The position numbers and the translations under genes were made by a program. Of a stretch of 64,000 nt of DNA, positions 17,332 to 23,405 are shown one piece after another; the stretch's first letter is position 1, and each line of letters opens with the position of its first letter. This DNA comes from an uncultured Eubacteriales bacterium (lineage in GTDB: Bacteria > Bacillota > Clostridia > Christensenellales > Aristaeellaceae). The notes beneath the pieces were generated by a model that was not told the origin of the DNA, did no database searches, and saw only the letters and a program-made list of their open reading frames with translations. Location of the stretch: positions 1-64,000 of the forward strand of contig CADAQF010000004.1 of assembly GCA_902790015.1 (NCBI GenBank), in the 5' to 3' direction.

Positions 17332-17877
17332 ATGGCAAAGTGGGTATGCAAGGTTTGCGGTTTTGTGTATGAAGGCGACCAGCCCCCGGAAAAGTGCCCG
17401 GTGTGCAAGGCGCCCGCATCCAAATTCGAGGAAGTGCTGGAGGGCCGCACCTGGGCCGCCGAGCATGTGGTCGGCGCCGCCAAGGACGCTCCGGAAGAAA
17501 TCAAGGCCGGTCTGCGCGAAATGTTCAACGGCGAGTGCTCCGAGGTGGGCATGTACCTGGCCATGAGCCGCGTCGCCATCCGCGAGGGCTATCCCGAGAT
17601 CGGCGCCTTCTATGAAAAGGCCGCCATGGACGAGGCCTGGCACGCCGCCCATTTCGCCGAGCTGCTGGGCGAGGTGCTGACCGATTCCACCAAGAAGAAC
17701 CTCGAAATGCGCGCCGACGCCGAATACGGCGCCACCCAGGGCCGTGTGGACCTGGCCGTGAAGGCCAAGCAGCTTAACCTGGATGCCATCCACGACATCG
17801 TGCATGAAATCGGGCGCGATGAAGCCCGTCATGGCAAGGGCTTTGAGGGACTGCTGAAGAGGTATTTCGGGAAGTAA
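17332..17877 (+). CDS. Reverse-type rubrerythrin (NADH peroxidase)
   Basis: A 181-residue protein with the rubredoxin domain first: Cys6, Cys9, Cys22 and Cys25 bind iron (WVCKVCG, CPVCK). The ferritin-like di-iron domain follows with Glu68, the E101xxH104 motif and the second ExxH at Glu164 and His167 (DEARHGKGF). In anaerobes such reverse rubrerythrins reduce hydrogen peroxide using NADH through rubredoxin electron carriers. A GGAGGAAAAGG RBS precedes the ATG. Its last 57 bases (18 codons and the stop) recur five more times downstream, each time ending a small-gene unit. Confidence 0.94.
   Translation: MAKWVCKVCGFVYEGDQPPEKCPVCKAPASKFEEVLEGRTWAAEHVVGAAKDAPEEIKAGLREMFNGECSEVGMYLAMSRVAIREGYPEIGAFYEKAAMDEAWHAAHFAELLGEVLTDSTKKNLEMRADAEYGATQGRVDLAVKAKQLNLDAIHDIVHEIGRDEARHGKGFEGLLKRYFGK
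17821..17877 (+). repeat. Repeat R1, within the rubrerythrin gene
   Basis: Reference copy. It encodes EARHGKGFEGLLKRYFGK and the stop of the intact rubrerythrin. Confidence 0.85.
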
Positions 17878-17889
17878 TCATCAACAGAG

Positions 17890-17911
17890 AGGGCGGAATT
17901 CCGCCCTTTTT
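17890..17911 (+). terminator. Terminator just after rubrerythrin
   Basis: A palindromic stem at 17890-17907 followed by T5 lies 12 bases after the rubrerythrin stop. Because it follows R1, it belongs to the first unit of the array if insertions occur at the repeat. It should limit read-through from rubrerythrin into the downstream units. Confidence 0.75.
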
Positions 17912-17941
17912 GGTCTGTGCAGACATGATAGGAGGCAGCTC

Positions 17942-18181
17942 ATGAAAGGAGCCGGGCGGAAAAAGTGTGCGGATCTTCCGCACTCTGAACTGGATCAGGT
18001 AATCACCTGTCCCCATTCAAAGCGCTGTCTGCTGAAGGCGGGGATAAATACGCTTGCGCAGCTGCGTGCCCTGTCAAGAGAAGACCTCCTGCTCATTCGG
18101 GGAATCGGTCCGGTGATTGCGGACGGCATTCTTGATGCACAGGCACAGTATACATCGCAGCCAGTCGGCGGGGAATCCTGA
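17942..18181 (+). CDS. Small helix-hairpin-helix protein (array unit 1)
   Basis: A 79-residue protein. Residues 20-68 contain two helix-hairpin-helix-like turns (LKAGINTLAQLRALSREDL, LLLIRGIGPVIADGIL) like those in RNA polymerase alpha C-terminal domains and HhH DNA-binding proteins. A CPHSKRC cysteine pair precedes them. It probably binds nucleic acid; the function is unknown. AGGAGG lies just before the ATG. The stop codon ends 3 bases before repeat R2, so the gene fills the unit. Confidence 0.65.
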   Translation: MKGAGRKKCADLPHSELDQVITCPHSKRCLLKAGINTLAQLRALSREDLLLIRGIGPVIADGILDAQAQYTSQPVGGES

Positions 18182-18184
18182 TGT

Positions 18185-18242
18185 CACAGCCCGCCACGGC
18201 AAGGCATTTGCGGGGCTGCTGAAGCGGTATTTCGGGAAGTAA
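18185..18242 (+). repeat. Repeat R2
   Basis: Read in the rubrerythrin frame it encodes ARHGKAFAGLLKRYFGK and a stop, with several codons changed synonymously relative to R1. It closes unit 1. Confidence 0.85.
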
Positions 18243-18256
18243 GGGGTGAAAAAGAT

Positions 18257-18499
18257 ATGCTGATCCAACTGATCGTTTCATTGGCCATCGGCGGTCTGTG
18301 CGGTTTCGCTGCCAACAAGCTCATGAAGGGCAATTCCGGCAGCATCCTCTGGAACGTGATACTTGGCCTGGTCGGCGGTCTCGTTGGCGGATTTCTGGGA
18401 AACCTGATTGGCATTGGCGGGGGCTGGGTCACCAGCATCCTTCTTGCTGTCGCCGGGTCCTGTCTGGTTGTGTGGATCGTAAGAAAGCTGTTCAAATGA
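18257..18499 (+). CDS. GlsB/YeaQ/YmgE family membrane protein (array unit 2)
   Basis: An 80-residue, almost wholly hydrophobic protein with three predicted membrane helices and the glycine-rich pattern GGLCGFAANKLMKG, WNVILGLVGGLVGGFLG and IGGGWVTSILLAVAGSCLVVWIVRKLF. This matches the GlsB/YeaQ/YmgE (transglycosylase-associated) family of small stress-linked membrane proteins, whose biochemical role is unknown. It starts 14 bases after R2 and ends 26 bases before R3. Confidence 0.8.
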   Translation: MLIQLIVSLAIGGLCGFAANKLMKGNSGSILWNVILGLVGGLVGGFLGNLIGIGGGWVTSILLAVAGSCLVVWIVRKLFK

Positions 18500-18525
18500 T
18501 CGGCGAAAAGCCATATGCCTTCCAT

Positions 18526-18585
18526 GAAGCACAGCAGCATGACAAGTTCCTTGCCGGACTGCTGAAGAGGTGTTTCGGGAAGTAA
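18526..18585 (+). repeat. Repeat R3
   Basis: In the rubrerythrin frame it encodes EAQQHDKFLAGLLKRCFGK and a stop. The C-terminal half is well kept, the N-terminal half is diverged. It closes unit 2. Confidence 0.8.
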
Positions 18586-18626
18586 AAACAGATAAACAGC
18601 CATTCCATGAAAGGCAGGTGAACGGA

Positions 18627-18968
18627 ATGAGCACACAGCAGGAAGTCCGTCAGTTGATCGCGGAAATGACTGAGCGCATCAGGCTCATTTTCCCGGAAGG
18701 GCTGAACCGTGTCGTGCTCTTCGGTTCATTTGCCAGGAATGACGCTGAGGAAGGTTCAGATGTTGACGTGATGTATCTGGTCGATGTACCACGCAGCGTC
18801 ATTTCCTCGCGGAACTGGCAGGTCGGCGCAGCTGCCGCCGACCTGCTGCTGAAGCACGGGGTCCTGATCTCGCCGGTCGTGGAGAATCGCGATTATTTCG
18901 AGAAAAATGAGGAACTCCTCCCCTTCTTCCGCAACGTTCGCCGGGAAGGAGTCGGGATCAATGTCTGA
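18627..18968 (+). CDS. MNT-type nucleotidyltransferase (antitoxin-like; array unit 3)
   Basis: A 113-residue minimal nucleotidyltransferase. GSFARNDAEEGSDVDVM has the Gly33-Ser34 and Asp45/Asp47 catalytic pattern. Proteins of this kind pair with HEPN toxins, and characterised MntA antitoxins neutralise HepT by adding AMP. I chose the ATG at 18627 because it is preceded by a GGCAGG/GGTGAACGG purine stretch. Its stop overlaps the start of the HEPN gene at 18961, the usual arrangement of such pairs. Confidence 0.82.
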   Translation: MSTQQEVRQLIAEMTERIRLIFPEGLNRVVLFGSFARNDAEEGSDVDVMYLVDVPRSVISSRNWQVGAAAADLLLKHGVLISPVVENRDYFEKNEELLPFFRNVRREGVGINV

Positions 18969-19359
18969 TCGCGGTGTAAAGGATCTTGCCCAGTACCGGC
19001 TGACCAAAGCAAAAGAGATGCTGAACGCAAGCCTGCGGGATGATCAACAGAGAGATTATGCTTCCGCAAACAACCGCGCCTATTATTGTATCTTTCATTC
19101 CATGCGCGCCTTGCTTGCGCTTAACGGGGAAGAATAAAAGAAGCATTCCGCTGTCATTGCCCGTTTCTCCCTGCTTTATCTGAAAACAGGCATCCTGTCC
19201 CGGGAATACGGCGCGCTGATCACCAATGCTTCCCTGATCAGAAACAGGAGCGATTACGAAGATTTCTATATCTGTTCTGTTGAGGACACGAAGCGGCTGA
19301 TCGAAGGCGCAAAACGTTTTCTGCATGACGTGGAGCAATATCTGCAGGAAACAGAATGA
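18961..19359 (+). pseudogene. HEPN-domain gene interrupted by a stop codon (array unit 3)
   Basis: The reading frame encodes a HEPN-type helical protein (AKEMLNASL, YASANNRAYYCIFHSMRALLALNGEE) but reaches TAA at codon 59 (19135-19137). The frame then continues without further stops for 74 codons (KKHSAVIARF, LIRNRSDYEDFY) to TGA at 19357-19359. The total of 133 codons fits a complete HEPN partner for the preceding nucleotidyltransferase. The toxin half of this pair therefore looks inactivated, unless the stop is read through or is a sequencing error. Confidence 0.75.
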
Positions 19360-19389
19360 GATAACATGGTGCTTGAAATCAGCTGGGAT

Positions 19390-19446
19390 GAAGCCCGCCG
19401 CGGCAGGATCTTTGCCGGACTGCTGAAGCGGTATTTCGGGAAGTAA
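19390..19446 (+). repeat. Repeat R4
   Basis: In the rubrerythrin frame it encodes EARRGRIFAGLLKRYFGK and a stop. Similarity to rubrerythrin extends further upstream here than in other copies, to about 19363 (NMVLEISWD against DIVHEIGRD), giving about 84 bases. It closes unit 3, 30 bases after the HEPN stop. Confidence 0.85.
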
Positions 19447-19490
19447 GACTGTGTCTGGTGAGATAGCATAGTAGAAGGCAGGTATCTTTT

Positions 19491-19727
19491 ATGGCAAGGT
19501 GTCCCAAATGCGGAAGTAACAATGTTACGTTCCAGGTGGTTCAAACAGGCGCAGTAACAAACACAAAGAACAAAGGGTGTTTGTTTGGACTTGGCAGATT
19601 AATCTTAATTGTATGCACCGGCGGATTGTGGCTGCTGTTTGGAAAAAAGAAATCAAAGAGCAAAACCACGATCTACAACGCAAAGATTGCCATTTGCCAA
19701 AACTGCGGCCATCAATGGAATGCATGA
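19491..19727 (+). CDS. Zinc-ribbon membrane protein (array unit 4)
   Basis: A 78-residue protein with CPKC at residues 4-7 and CQNC at 69-72, separated by a glycine-rich hydrophobic segment (LILIVCTGGLWLLFG). The two cysteine pairs could form a split zinc ribbon at the inner membrane face. No specific function is recognised. The composition is visibly more AT-rich than the flanking chromosome. The stop codon overlaps the first base of repeat R5. Confidence 0.7.
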   Translation: MARCPKCGSNNVTFQVVQTGAVTNTKNKGCLFGLGRLILIVCTGGLWLLFGKKKSKSKTTIYNAKIAICQNCGHQWNA

Positions 19728-19783
19728 CAGTCCATCGCGGCAAGGGCTTTGAGGGGCTGCTGAATAAGTATTTCGAAAGTAAG
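19727..19783 (+). repeat. Repeat R5 (degenerate)
   Basis: Encodes TVHRGKGFEGLLNKYF in the rubrerythrin frame, but one base is missing near the end, so the terminal GK-stop is out of frame. It closes unit 4. Confidence 0.75.
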
Positions 19784-19815
19784 CTTCAGGCAGGGCAGAA
19801 AGGCGGCTGAGTGAC

Positions 19816-20118
19816 ATGGACAAGGTTTATACCATTGACGAGATCATCAAGACAATCACTCCCATCGCCAGACGCCATGGTGCTGCGGCGGTATGGCTCT
19901 TTGGCAGCTATGCCCGGGGGGAAGCCACCGCAGAAAGCGATGTGGATTTGCTGATCGACGGTGGAGCAATCACCTCGCTGTGGAAGCTCGCTGCCTTTCG
20001 CCTTGATCTGGAGGATGCGCTGCAAAAAGAAGTGGATATCGTGACACTCGGCAGCGATGATGTGGAATTCCTGAAGCGAATCCGGACTGACGGGGTGAGA
20101 TTGTATGAAGCCGCGTGA
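19816..20118 (+). CDS. MntA-type nucleotidyltransferase antitoxin (array unit 5)
   Basis: A 100-residue minimal nucleotidyltransferase. GSYARGEATAESDVDLLID contains Gly30-Ser31 and the Asp42/Asp44 pair that hold metal and NTP. In characterised MntA/HepT systems the antitoxin AMPylates a tyrosine of the HEPN toxin. The gene starts 32 bases after R5 and overlaps the next gene by 14 bases. It is distinct in sequence from the nucleotidyltransferase of unit 3. Confidence 0.86.
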   Translation: MDKVYTIDEIIKTITPIARRHGAAAVWLFGSYARGEATAESDVDLLIDGGAITSLWKLAAFRLDLEDALQKEVDIVTLGSDDVEFLKRIRTDGVRLYEAA

Positions 20119-20461
20119 TCAGGAATTGGTCCGGCGTATCTTGCGGTACTGTCAGCGGATATCGGACTATCTGCAGCGAATTGATATAAGCAAAGAGTCT
20201 TTCCTATCAGATCCGATGGTTCAGGACGCATGCTGCATGTGCATTGTCCAGATAGGGGAACTGTGCGGATTGCTGTCGGAAGAACTGAGGCAGCGGCATC
20301 CGGAAATCCCCTGGCGGGCTGTAAAAGACACGAGAAACTTCTATGTCCACAACTACGGCAGCGTCGACATTAATTTCGTGTGGGACACCGTCACGAATGA
20401 TATACCGGGTCTGCAGCGTTGGTGCAACAGCCATTCCCATGATAATCTGACAGATTTCTGA
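20105..20461 (+). CDS. HepT-like HEPN toxin (array unit 5)
   Basis: A 118-residue HEPN/DUF86 protein. RNFYVHNY at residues 77-84 is the complete RX4HXY motif: Arg77 and His82 form the ribonuclease site and Tyr84 is the position AMPylated by MntA in known systems. It should be an RNase held inactive by the upstream protein. It overlaps the MntA-like gene by 14 bases and ends 4 bases before R6. Unlike unit 3, both partners look intact. Confidence 0.86.
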   Translation: MKPRDQELVRRILRYCQRISDYLQRIDISKESFLSDPMVQDACCMCIVQIGELCGLLSEELRQRHPEIPWRAVKDTRNFYVHNYGSVDINFVWDTVTNDIPGLQRWCNSHSHDNLTDF

Positions 20462-20465
20462 CTGA

Positions 20466-20522
20466 GAAGCCCGCCAGGGCAAGGCCTTCGCGGGGCTGCT
20501 GAAGCGGTATTCCGGAAAGTAA
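20466..20522 (+). repeat. Repeat R6
   Basis: In the rubrerythrin frame it encodes EARQGKAFAGLLKRYSGK and a stop. It is the last copy; downstream sequence should be the original flank of the rubrerythrin gene if the insertion model holds. Confidence 0.82.
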
Positions 20523-20535
20523 GATTTCCCAACAA

Positions 20536-20561
20536 AAATCCTGCGGCGCTGAGCCGCAGGG
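20536..20561 (-). terminator. Terminator-like hairpin for the minus-strand peptide pseudogene
   Basis: An eight-base GC-rich stem with a five-base loop at 20541-20561 is followed, on the minus strand, by a short T-run (20536-20540). It sits after the frameshifted minus-strand gene that ends at 20605. Confidence 0.6.
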
Positions 20562-20604
20562 GTGCCAAAGATTTTGTGATCGTACTCCCGGTCCGGAATA
20601 AGGT

Positions 20605-20837
20605 TTACACGACGTCAGGGGCGTACAGGAACGCATGATACAGTTCGTGGATCCGGGCCAGTTCCTCGGGGGTGCAGACCTTCTTCACTTCGAGGATGCC
20701 GTTGACATTGTATTTGGCGAAAAGTGTGTTCAGGTAATCCGCGTATTCTTCAAAGGCCTGATACGAATCGCCGCCACAGATTTTTCCAGTTCGCAGAGTT
20801 CCAGATCCATGTTCATTTCATTTATAGCAGTCTTCAT
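20605..20837 (-). pseudogene. Frameshifted small peptide gene with a double-glycine leader
   Basis: The frame opens with MKTAINEMNMDLELCELEK, then a T5 run on the plus strand (20781-20785) is one base short. Restoring that base gives a 77-residue product that continues ICGGDSYQAFEEYADYLN and ends YHAFLYAPDVV. The ELEKICGG segment resembles a double-glycine leader cleavage site, as in class II bacteriocin or RiPP precursors. Without the base the protein stops after 35 residues. It has an AAGGAAGT-type RBS on the minus strand and a terminator-like hairpin after it. Function unknown; a sequencing error in the homopolymer is possible. Confidence 0.6.
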
Positions 20838-20931
20838 TTATTTGTACTTCCTTTCTGCCCATTGGGCACTGTTTTGACTTTCTCAGGGTGCTTTATTGCT
20901 CCCTTCACTTATAGATACGCAAAAAAACGGG

Positions 20932-21060
20932 ATGGCAGAAGCTATTCAAAAAGATACCACAAATGCGCCAAAGCTGACGGGCCCGGAAGATCCGCGCAGA
21001 CACGGAACACCGTGCTGCGGCAAAGTGTCCGCCGGGCCGCTCGGGGGAAAGATGTATTAA
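20932..21060 (+). CDS. Possible 42-residue peptide
   Basis: A short frame starting MAEAIQKDTTNAPKL and containing a TPCCGK dicysteine ends four bases into the 3' end of the minus-strand BspA-like gene. Upstream there is only a weak purine stretch as RBS. It is not similar to anything I recognise and may be chance. The rest of the 20838-21056 gap shows nothing else. Confidence 0.25.
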   Translation: MAEAIQKDTTNAPKLTGPEDPRRHGTPCCGKVSAGPLGGKMY

Positions 21061-21716
21061 GCGGGACTGTCCGCATGTGTTTCATCCTCAAAACTGACCA
21101 GATACTTATTTGCGATGCGCTCAGCTTCCGCGCCGGCCCCGAATATCGCCTCCAGCCTGATGCAGCCGTCAAAGGCGGTATCGTCAATATACAGCACTGT
21201 GGCGGGAATCCGGACCCTGGCAAGCGCCCGGCAGTCTTTGAACGCGCCCGCGGCGATCTCTGTACAGCCGTCCGGGATGTACACCGCGGCAACGCCGGCG
21301 CCCTCAAAGGCGCCGCTCCCGATCCTTCTGATGCCCGCAGGAAGAACGAAATCGGCTGTGTCAGGCGTCATTACGGCCAGCGCCCATTGCGCGTACAGCT
21401 TAAGGTCCTCACCGACCGTTACCTCACTTTCGCTTTCGTAGACGTTTCCCACCACGTGCTCCCCGACGACGGCCTCGCCCACCGCCGCTATCTTGCCGGC
21501 GTCCGGCACCGTGCTCCAGCAGGTGAACCTGAAACCGGCGCGCACAAAGCCGCAGGGAGGAAGGGAGACGCTTTCCCCTTCCCGGGCGTACAGGGGCCCC
21601 ATGGTTCCCGTGCCGCCGTTAGGGTCAAACGTGATGCTGAAGGCCGCCGGCGCCGTGCAGAAGGCCGTCAGGCACGCCAGCACGATCAAAAGAAATATCA
21701 TTTTCCTGATCATCAT
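21057..21716 (-). CDS. Secreted BspA-like leucine-rich repeat protein
   Basis: A 219-residue exported protein. Residues 1-28 are a signal peptide (IFLLIVLACLTAFC). A Listeria-Bacteroides (InlB B-type) repeat follows (FDPNGGTGTMGPLYAREGES), then BspA-type LRR_5 repeats (IRRIGSGAFEGAGVAAVYIPDG, CTEIAAGAFKDCRALARVRIP, VLYIDDTAFDGCIRLEAIF). It lacks a cell-wall anchor. The frame is open to 21875, but the ATG at 21716 is preceded by GGAGG and starts the signal sequence. Such proteins usually act in surface adhesion. Confidence 0.78.
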   Translation of the reverse strand: MMIRKMIFLLIVLACLTAFCTAPAAFSITFDPNGGTGTMGPLYAREGESVSLPPCGFVRAGFRFTCWSTVPDAGKIAAVGEAVVGEHVVGNVYESESEVTVGEDLKLYAQWALAVMTPDTADFVLPAGIRRIGSGAFEGAGVAAVYIPDGCTEIAAGAFKDCRALARVRIPATVLYIDDTAFDGCIRLEAIFGAGAEAERIANKYLVSFEDETHADSPA

Positions 21717-22008
21717 CGTCGTTCCTCCGCAGCACCCGGGAACGAAAAACCGGCACTGATTTGCGCGGCAGATCCCCGGTGCGCCTGTCTGATTATAGCG
21801 TCGGCTGCGCGTTAAATCAATCCCCCTGCGCGGCAGCAGGGTGTCTGAGAGAAAGCCGCAGCCTGTGCCGGCCAAGCTTCACTATTATTCTTTTTCGCTT
21901 CCGCCGCCGTAACCCGGCGCGTATAAATGAATGCAAAGGCTCCTATGCTTTTGCCTGATAAAACGGTCAACAGTATCGGAAAATCAATCGTCAGGAAGGA
22001 AAAAGCCA

Positions 22009-22233
22009 ATGGAAGAACTCAATATCAATCAGATGAAGGAAACGGCCGGCGGTTATGTGGTGGAAGATAAAAAGGCAAACAAGTTCTGGATCGTCCGCCA
22101 GAACGGTACGGTGATCGCCCCGGCGCCGGACAGGGAAACAGCGATCCAGTTCGCCAAGCAGTTCAACGAAAGCGCCACCGTGCTTTCGACGGAGGAATAC
22201 AAGCTCAAGTTCGGAAGAGAGCTGCAGTGGTGA
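22009..22233 (+). CDS. Small protein with a double-glycine-like N-terminus
   Basis: A 74-residue protein beginning MEELNINQMKETAGGYVVED. The short leader ending in GG resembles double-glycine leader peptides, but the remainder (FWIVRQNGTVIAPAPDRETAIQFAKQFNES) looks like a folded small domain. AGGAAGGA precedes the ATG at 22009. A terminator follows at 22299-22329 and an ABC-2 exporter operon with its own promoter comes next. The exporter lacks a C39 leader peptidase domain, so a link is not shown. Confidence 0.6.
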   Translation: MEELNINQMKETAGGYVVEDKKANKFWIVRQNGTVIAPAPDRETAIQFAKQFNESATVLSTEEYKLKFGRELQW

Positions 22234-22298
22234 CAGGGCTGCCGAAGGACTGAAGGAACGTTTTTTTCACAGCGCTTCAGGCCGTACCGAAGCGGCCT

Positions 22299-22329
22299 GG
22301 GATGATTCCCGATGGGGGTCATCCTTTTT
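22299..22329 (+). terminator. Terminator before the ABC exporter operon
   Basis: A hairpin (22300-22305 paired with 22319-22324, with an inner CCC/GGG extension) is followed by T5. Confidence 0.7.
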
Positions 22330-22346
22330 GGCGTTGCAGGGCCGTC

Positions 22347-22374
22347 TTGACAGGAATCCGGCCGGCGATATAAT
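22347..22374 (+). promoter_or_regulatory. Promoter of the ABC-2 exporter operon
   Basis: TTGACA (22347-22352) and TATAAT (22369-22374), both perfect, are 16 bases apart and about 66 bases upstream of the ATPase start. Confidence 0.8.
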
Positions 22375-22439
22375 ATGACAAGCGTCGGGGGCTTGACGCG
22401 CTGTATCGCCAGCGCCAATTTATTATCAGAGGAAAACCG

Positions 22440-23405
22440 ATGAGCTATATTCATGTGGAAGGGCTGTGCAAGTCCTTCGGCGTCCGCCGCAAGAGGGAAA
22501 AGGGCGCTCTTTTGAGAAAGAAGGAAACGGTACGGGCCCTTCAGAATGTTTCATTCGACATCGAACGGGGCGGGCTGGTGGGCTGCATCGGCCCCAACGG
22601 CGCGGGCAAATCCACCACGGTCAAGGTGCTCTCGGGCATCCTGACCCCGGATGAAGGCACGGTGACCGTCGGCGGGCGTATCCCCTGGAAGGACAGAAAG
22701 CAGCACGTCCGCCGCATCGGCGTGGTATTCGGCCAGCGGATGCAATTGTGGTGGGACGTTCCCATCCTGGACAGCTATGCGCTGCTTAAGGATATGTATC
22801 GCCTGACGGACGATGCGTATCAAAAGCGCCTTGCGGAACTGACGGAGGCGCTCGGCCTGAAGGATATGCTCCATACGCCGCTGCGCCAGATGAGCCTGGG
22901 GCAAAGGATGCGCGCCGAGCTTTGCGGTTCCCTGCTCCATCAGCCGGAGATCCTTTTTCTGGATGAGCCGACCATCGGACTGGACGCGGTATCCAAGCTG
23001 GCGCTGCGCGATTTTCTCCAGTGGGAAAACAGGGAGTATCGCACGACCATCCTGCTGACCACCCATGATATGGAGGATATCGCCGCGCTCTGTTCCAGGG
23101 TCATGGTCCTGGGCCACGGGCAAAAGCTGTACGACGGATCGCTCAGCGAGCTTCTGAGCCGGTACGACACCCTGAGAACGATCACCGTGCATTATGACGA
23201 CGTCCCCGGGCCGATCGTTTTCTCGGACGGGCCCCGGGTGAGCCGCCAGGGAAAGACCGTGCAGATCACCTGTCAGACGGATCAACTGGATATGAATGAG
23301 ATGATGCCGCTGCTTCAGCGGGCGGGCGCCGTCCGGGAGATGACCATTCAGCCGCAGAATATCGATCATCTGATCGCCGCCATGTACCGGGAGATGGATC
23401 TATGA
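22440..23405 (+). CDS. ABC-2 type exporter ATP-binding protein
   Basis: A 321-residue ATPase. Walker A is GPNGAGKST at residues 51-59, the signature is MSLGQRMRAEL, Walker B is ILFLDEPTIGLD, and the switch histidine is in LLTTHDMED. The C-terminal extension of about 90 residues is typical of drug or antibiotic exporters with PF06182-type permeases. It overlaps the first permease start by 4 bases. Substrate unknown. Confidence 0.92.
   Translation: MSYIHVEGLCKSFGVRRKREKGALLRKKETVRALQNVSFDIERGGLVGCIGPNGAGKSTTVKVLSGILTPDEGTVTVGGRIPWKDRKQHVRRIGVVFGQRMQLWWDVPILDSYALLKDMYRLTDDAYQKRLAELTEALGLKDMLHTPLRQMSLGQRMRAELCGSLLHQPEILFLDEPTIGLDAVSKLALRDFLQWENREYRTTILLTTHDMEDIAALCSRVMVLGHGQKLYDGSLSELLSRYDTLRTITVHYDDVPGPIVFSDGPRVSRQGKTVQITCQTDQLDMNEMMPLLQRAGAVREMTIQPQNIDHLIAAMYREMDL

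Larger units (their letters stand above)
17821..20522 (+). mobile_element. Candidate gene-cassette array built on repeats of the rubrerythrin 3' end
   Basis: Six diverged copies of the rubrerythrin 3' end (R1-R6) are spaced irregularly along this stretch. Between them lie five units of about 365, 343, 861, 337 and 739 bases. Every unit has one or two small genes, all on the same strand as rubrerythrin, and in every unit the last stop codon lies within about 26 bases of the closing repeat. No recombinase gene is present here. The layout is seen directly; that the units are mobile cassettes that insert at the rubrerythrin 3' end and restore it is inference. Confidence 0.6.

Noticed and set aside
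17821..20522. CRISPR array
   Set aside because: The repeats are about 57 bases, are irregularly spaced (337-861 bases), diverged, and the sequence between them is coding. No cas genes.
17821..20522. Classical integron with attC sites
   Set aside because: No integron integrase in the window, and the repeats do not show a conserved attC fold; only R1 and R6 have a short AAGCCC-type inverted arm, which is not kept in the other copies.
20724..21815. 363-codon open frame on the plus strand
   Set aside because: Antisense to the BspA-like gene, which has a signal peptide, repeats and an RBS; Arg/Ala-rich shadow.
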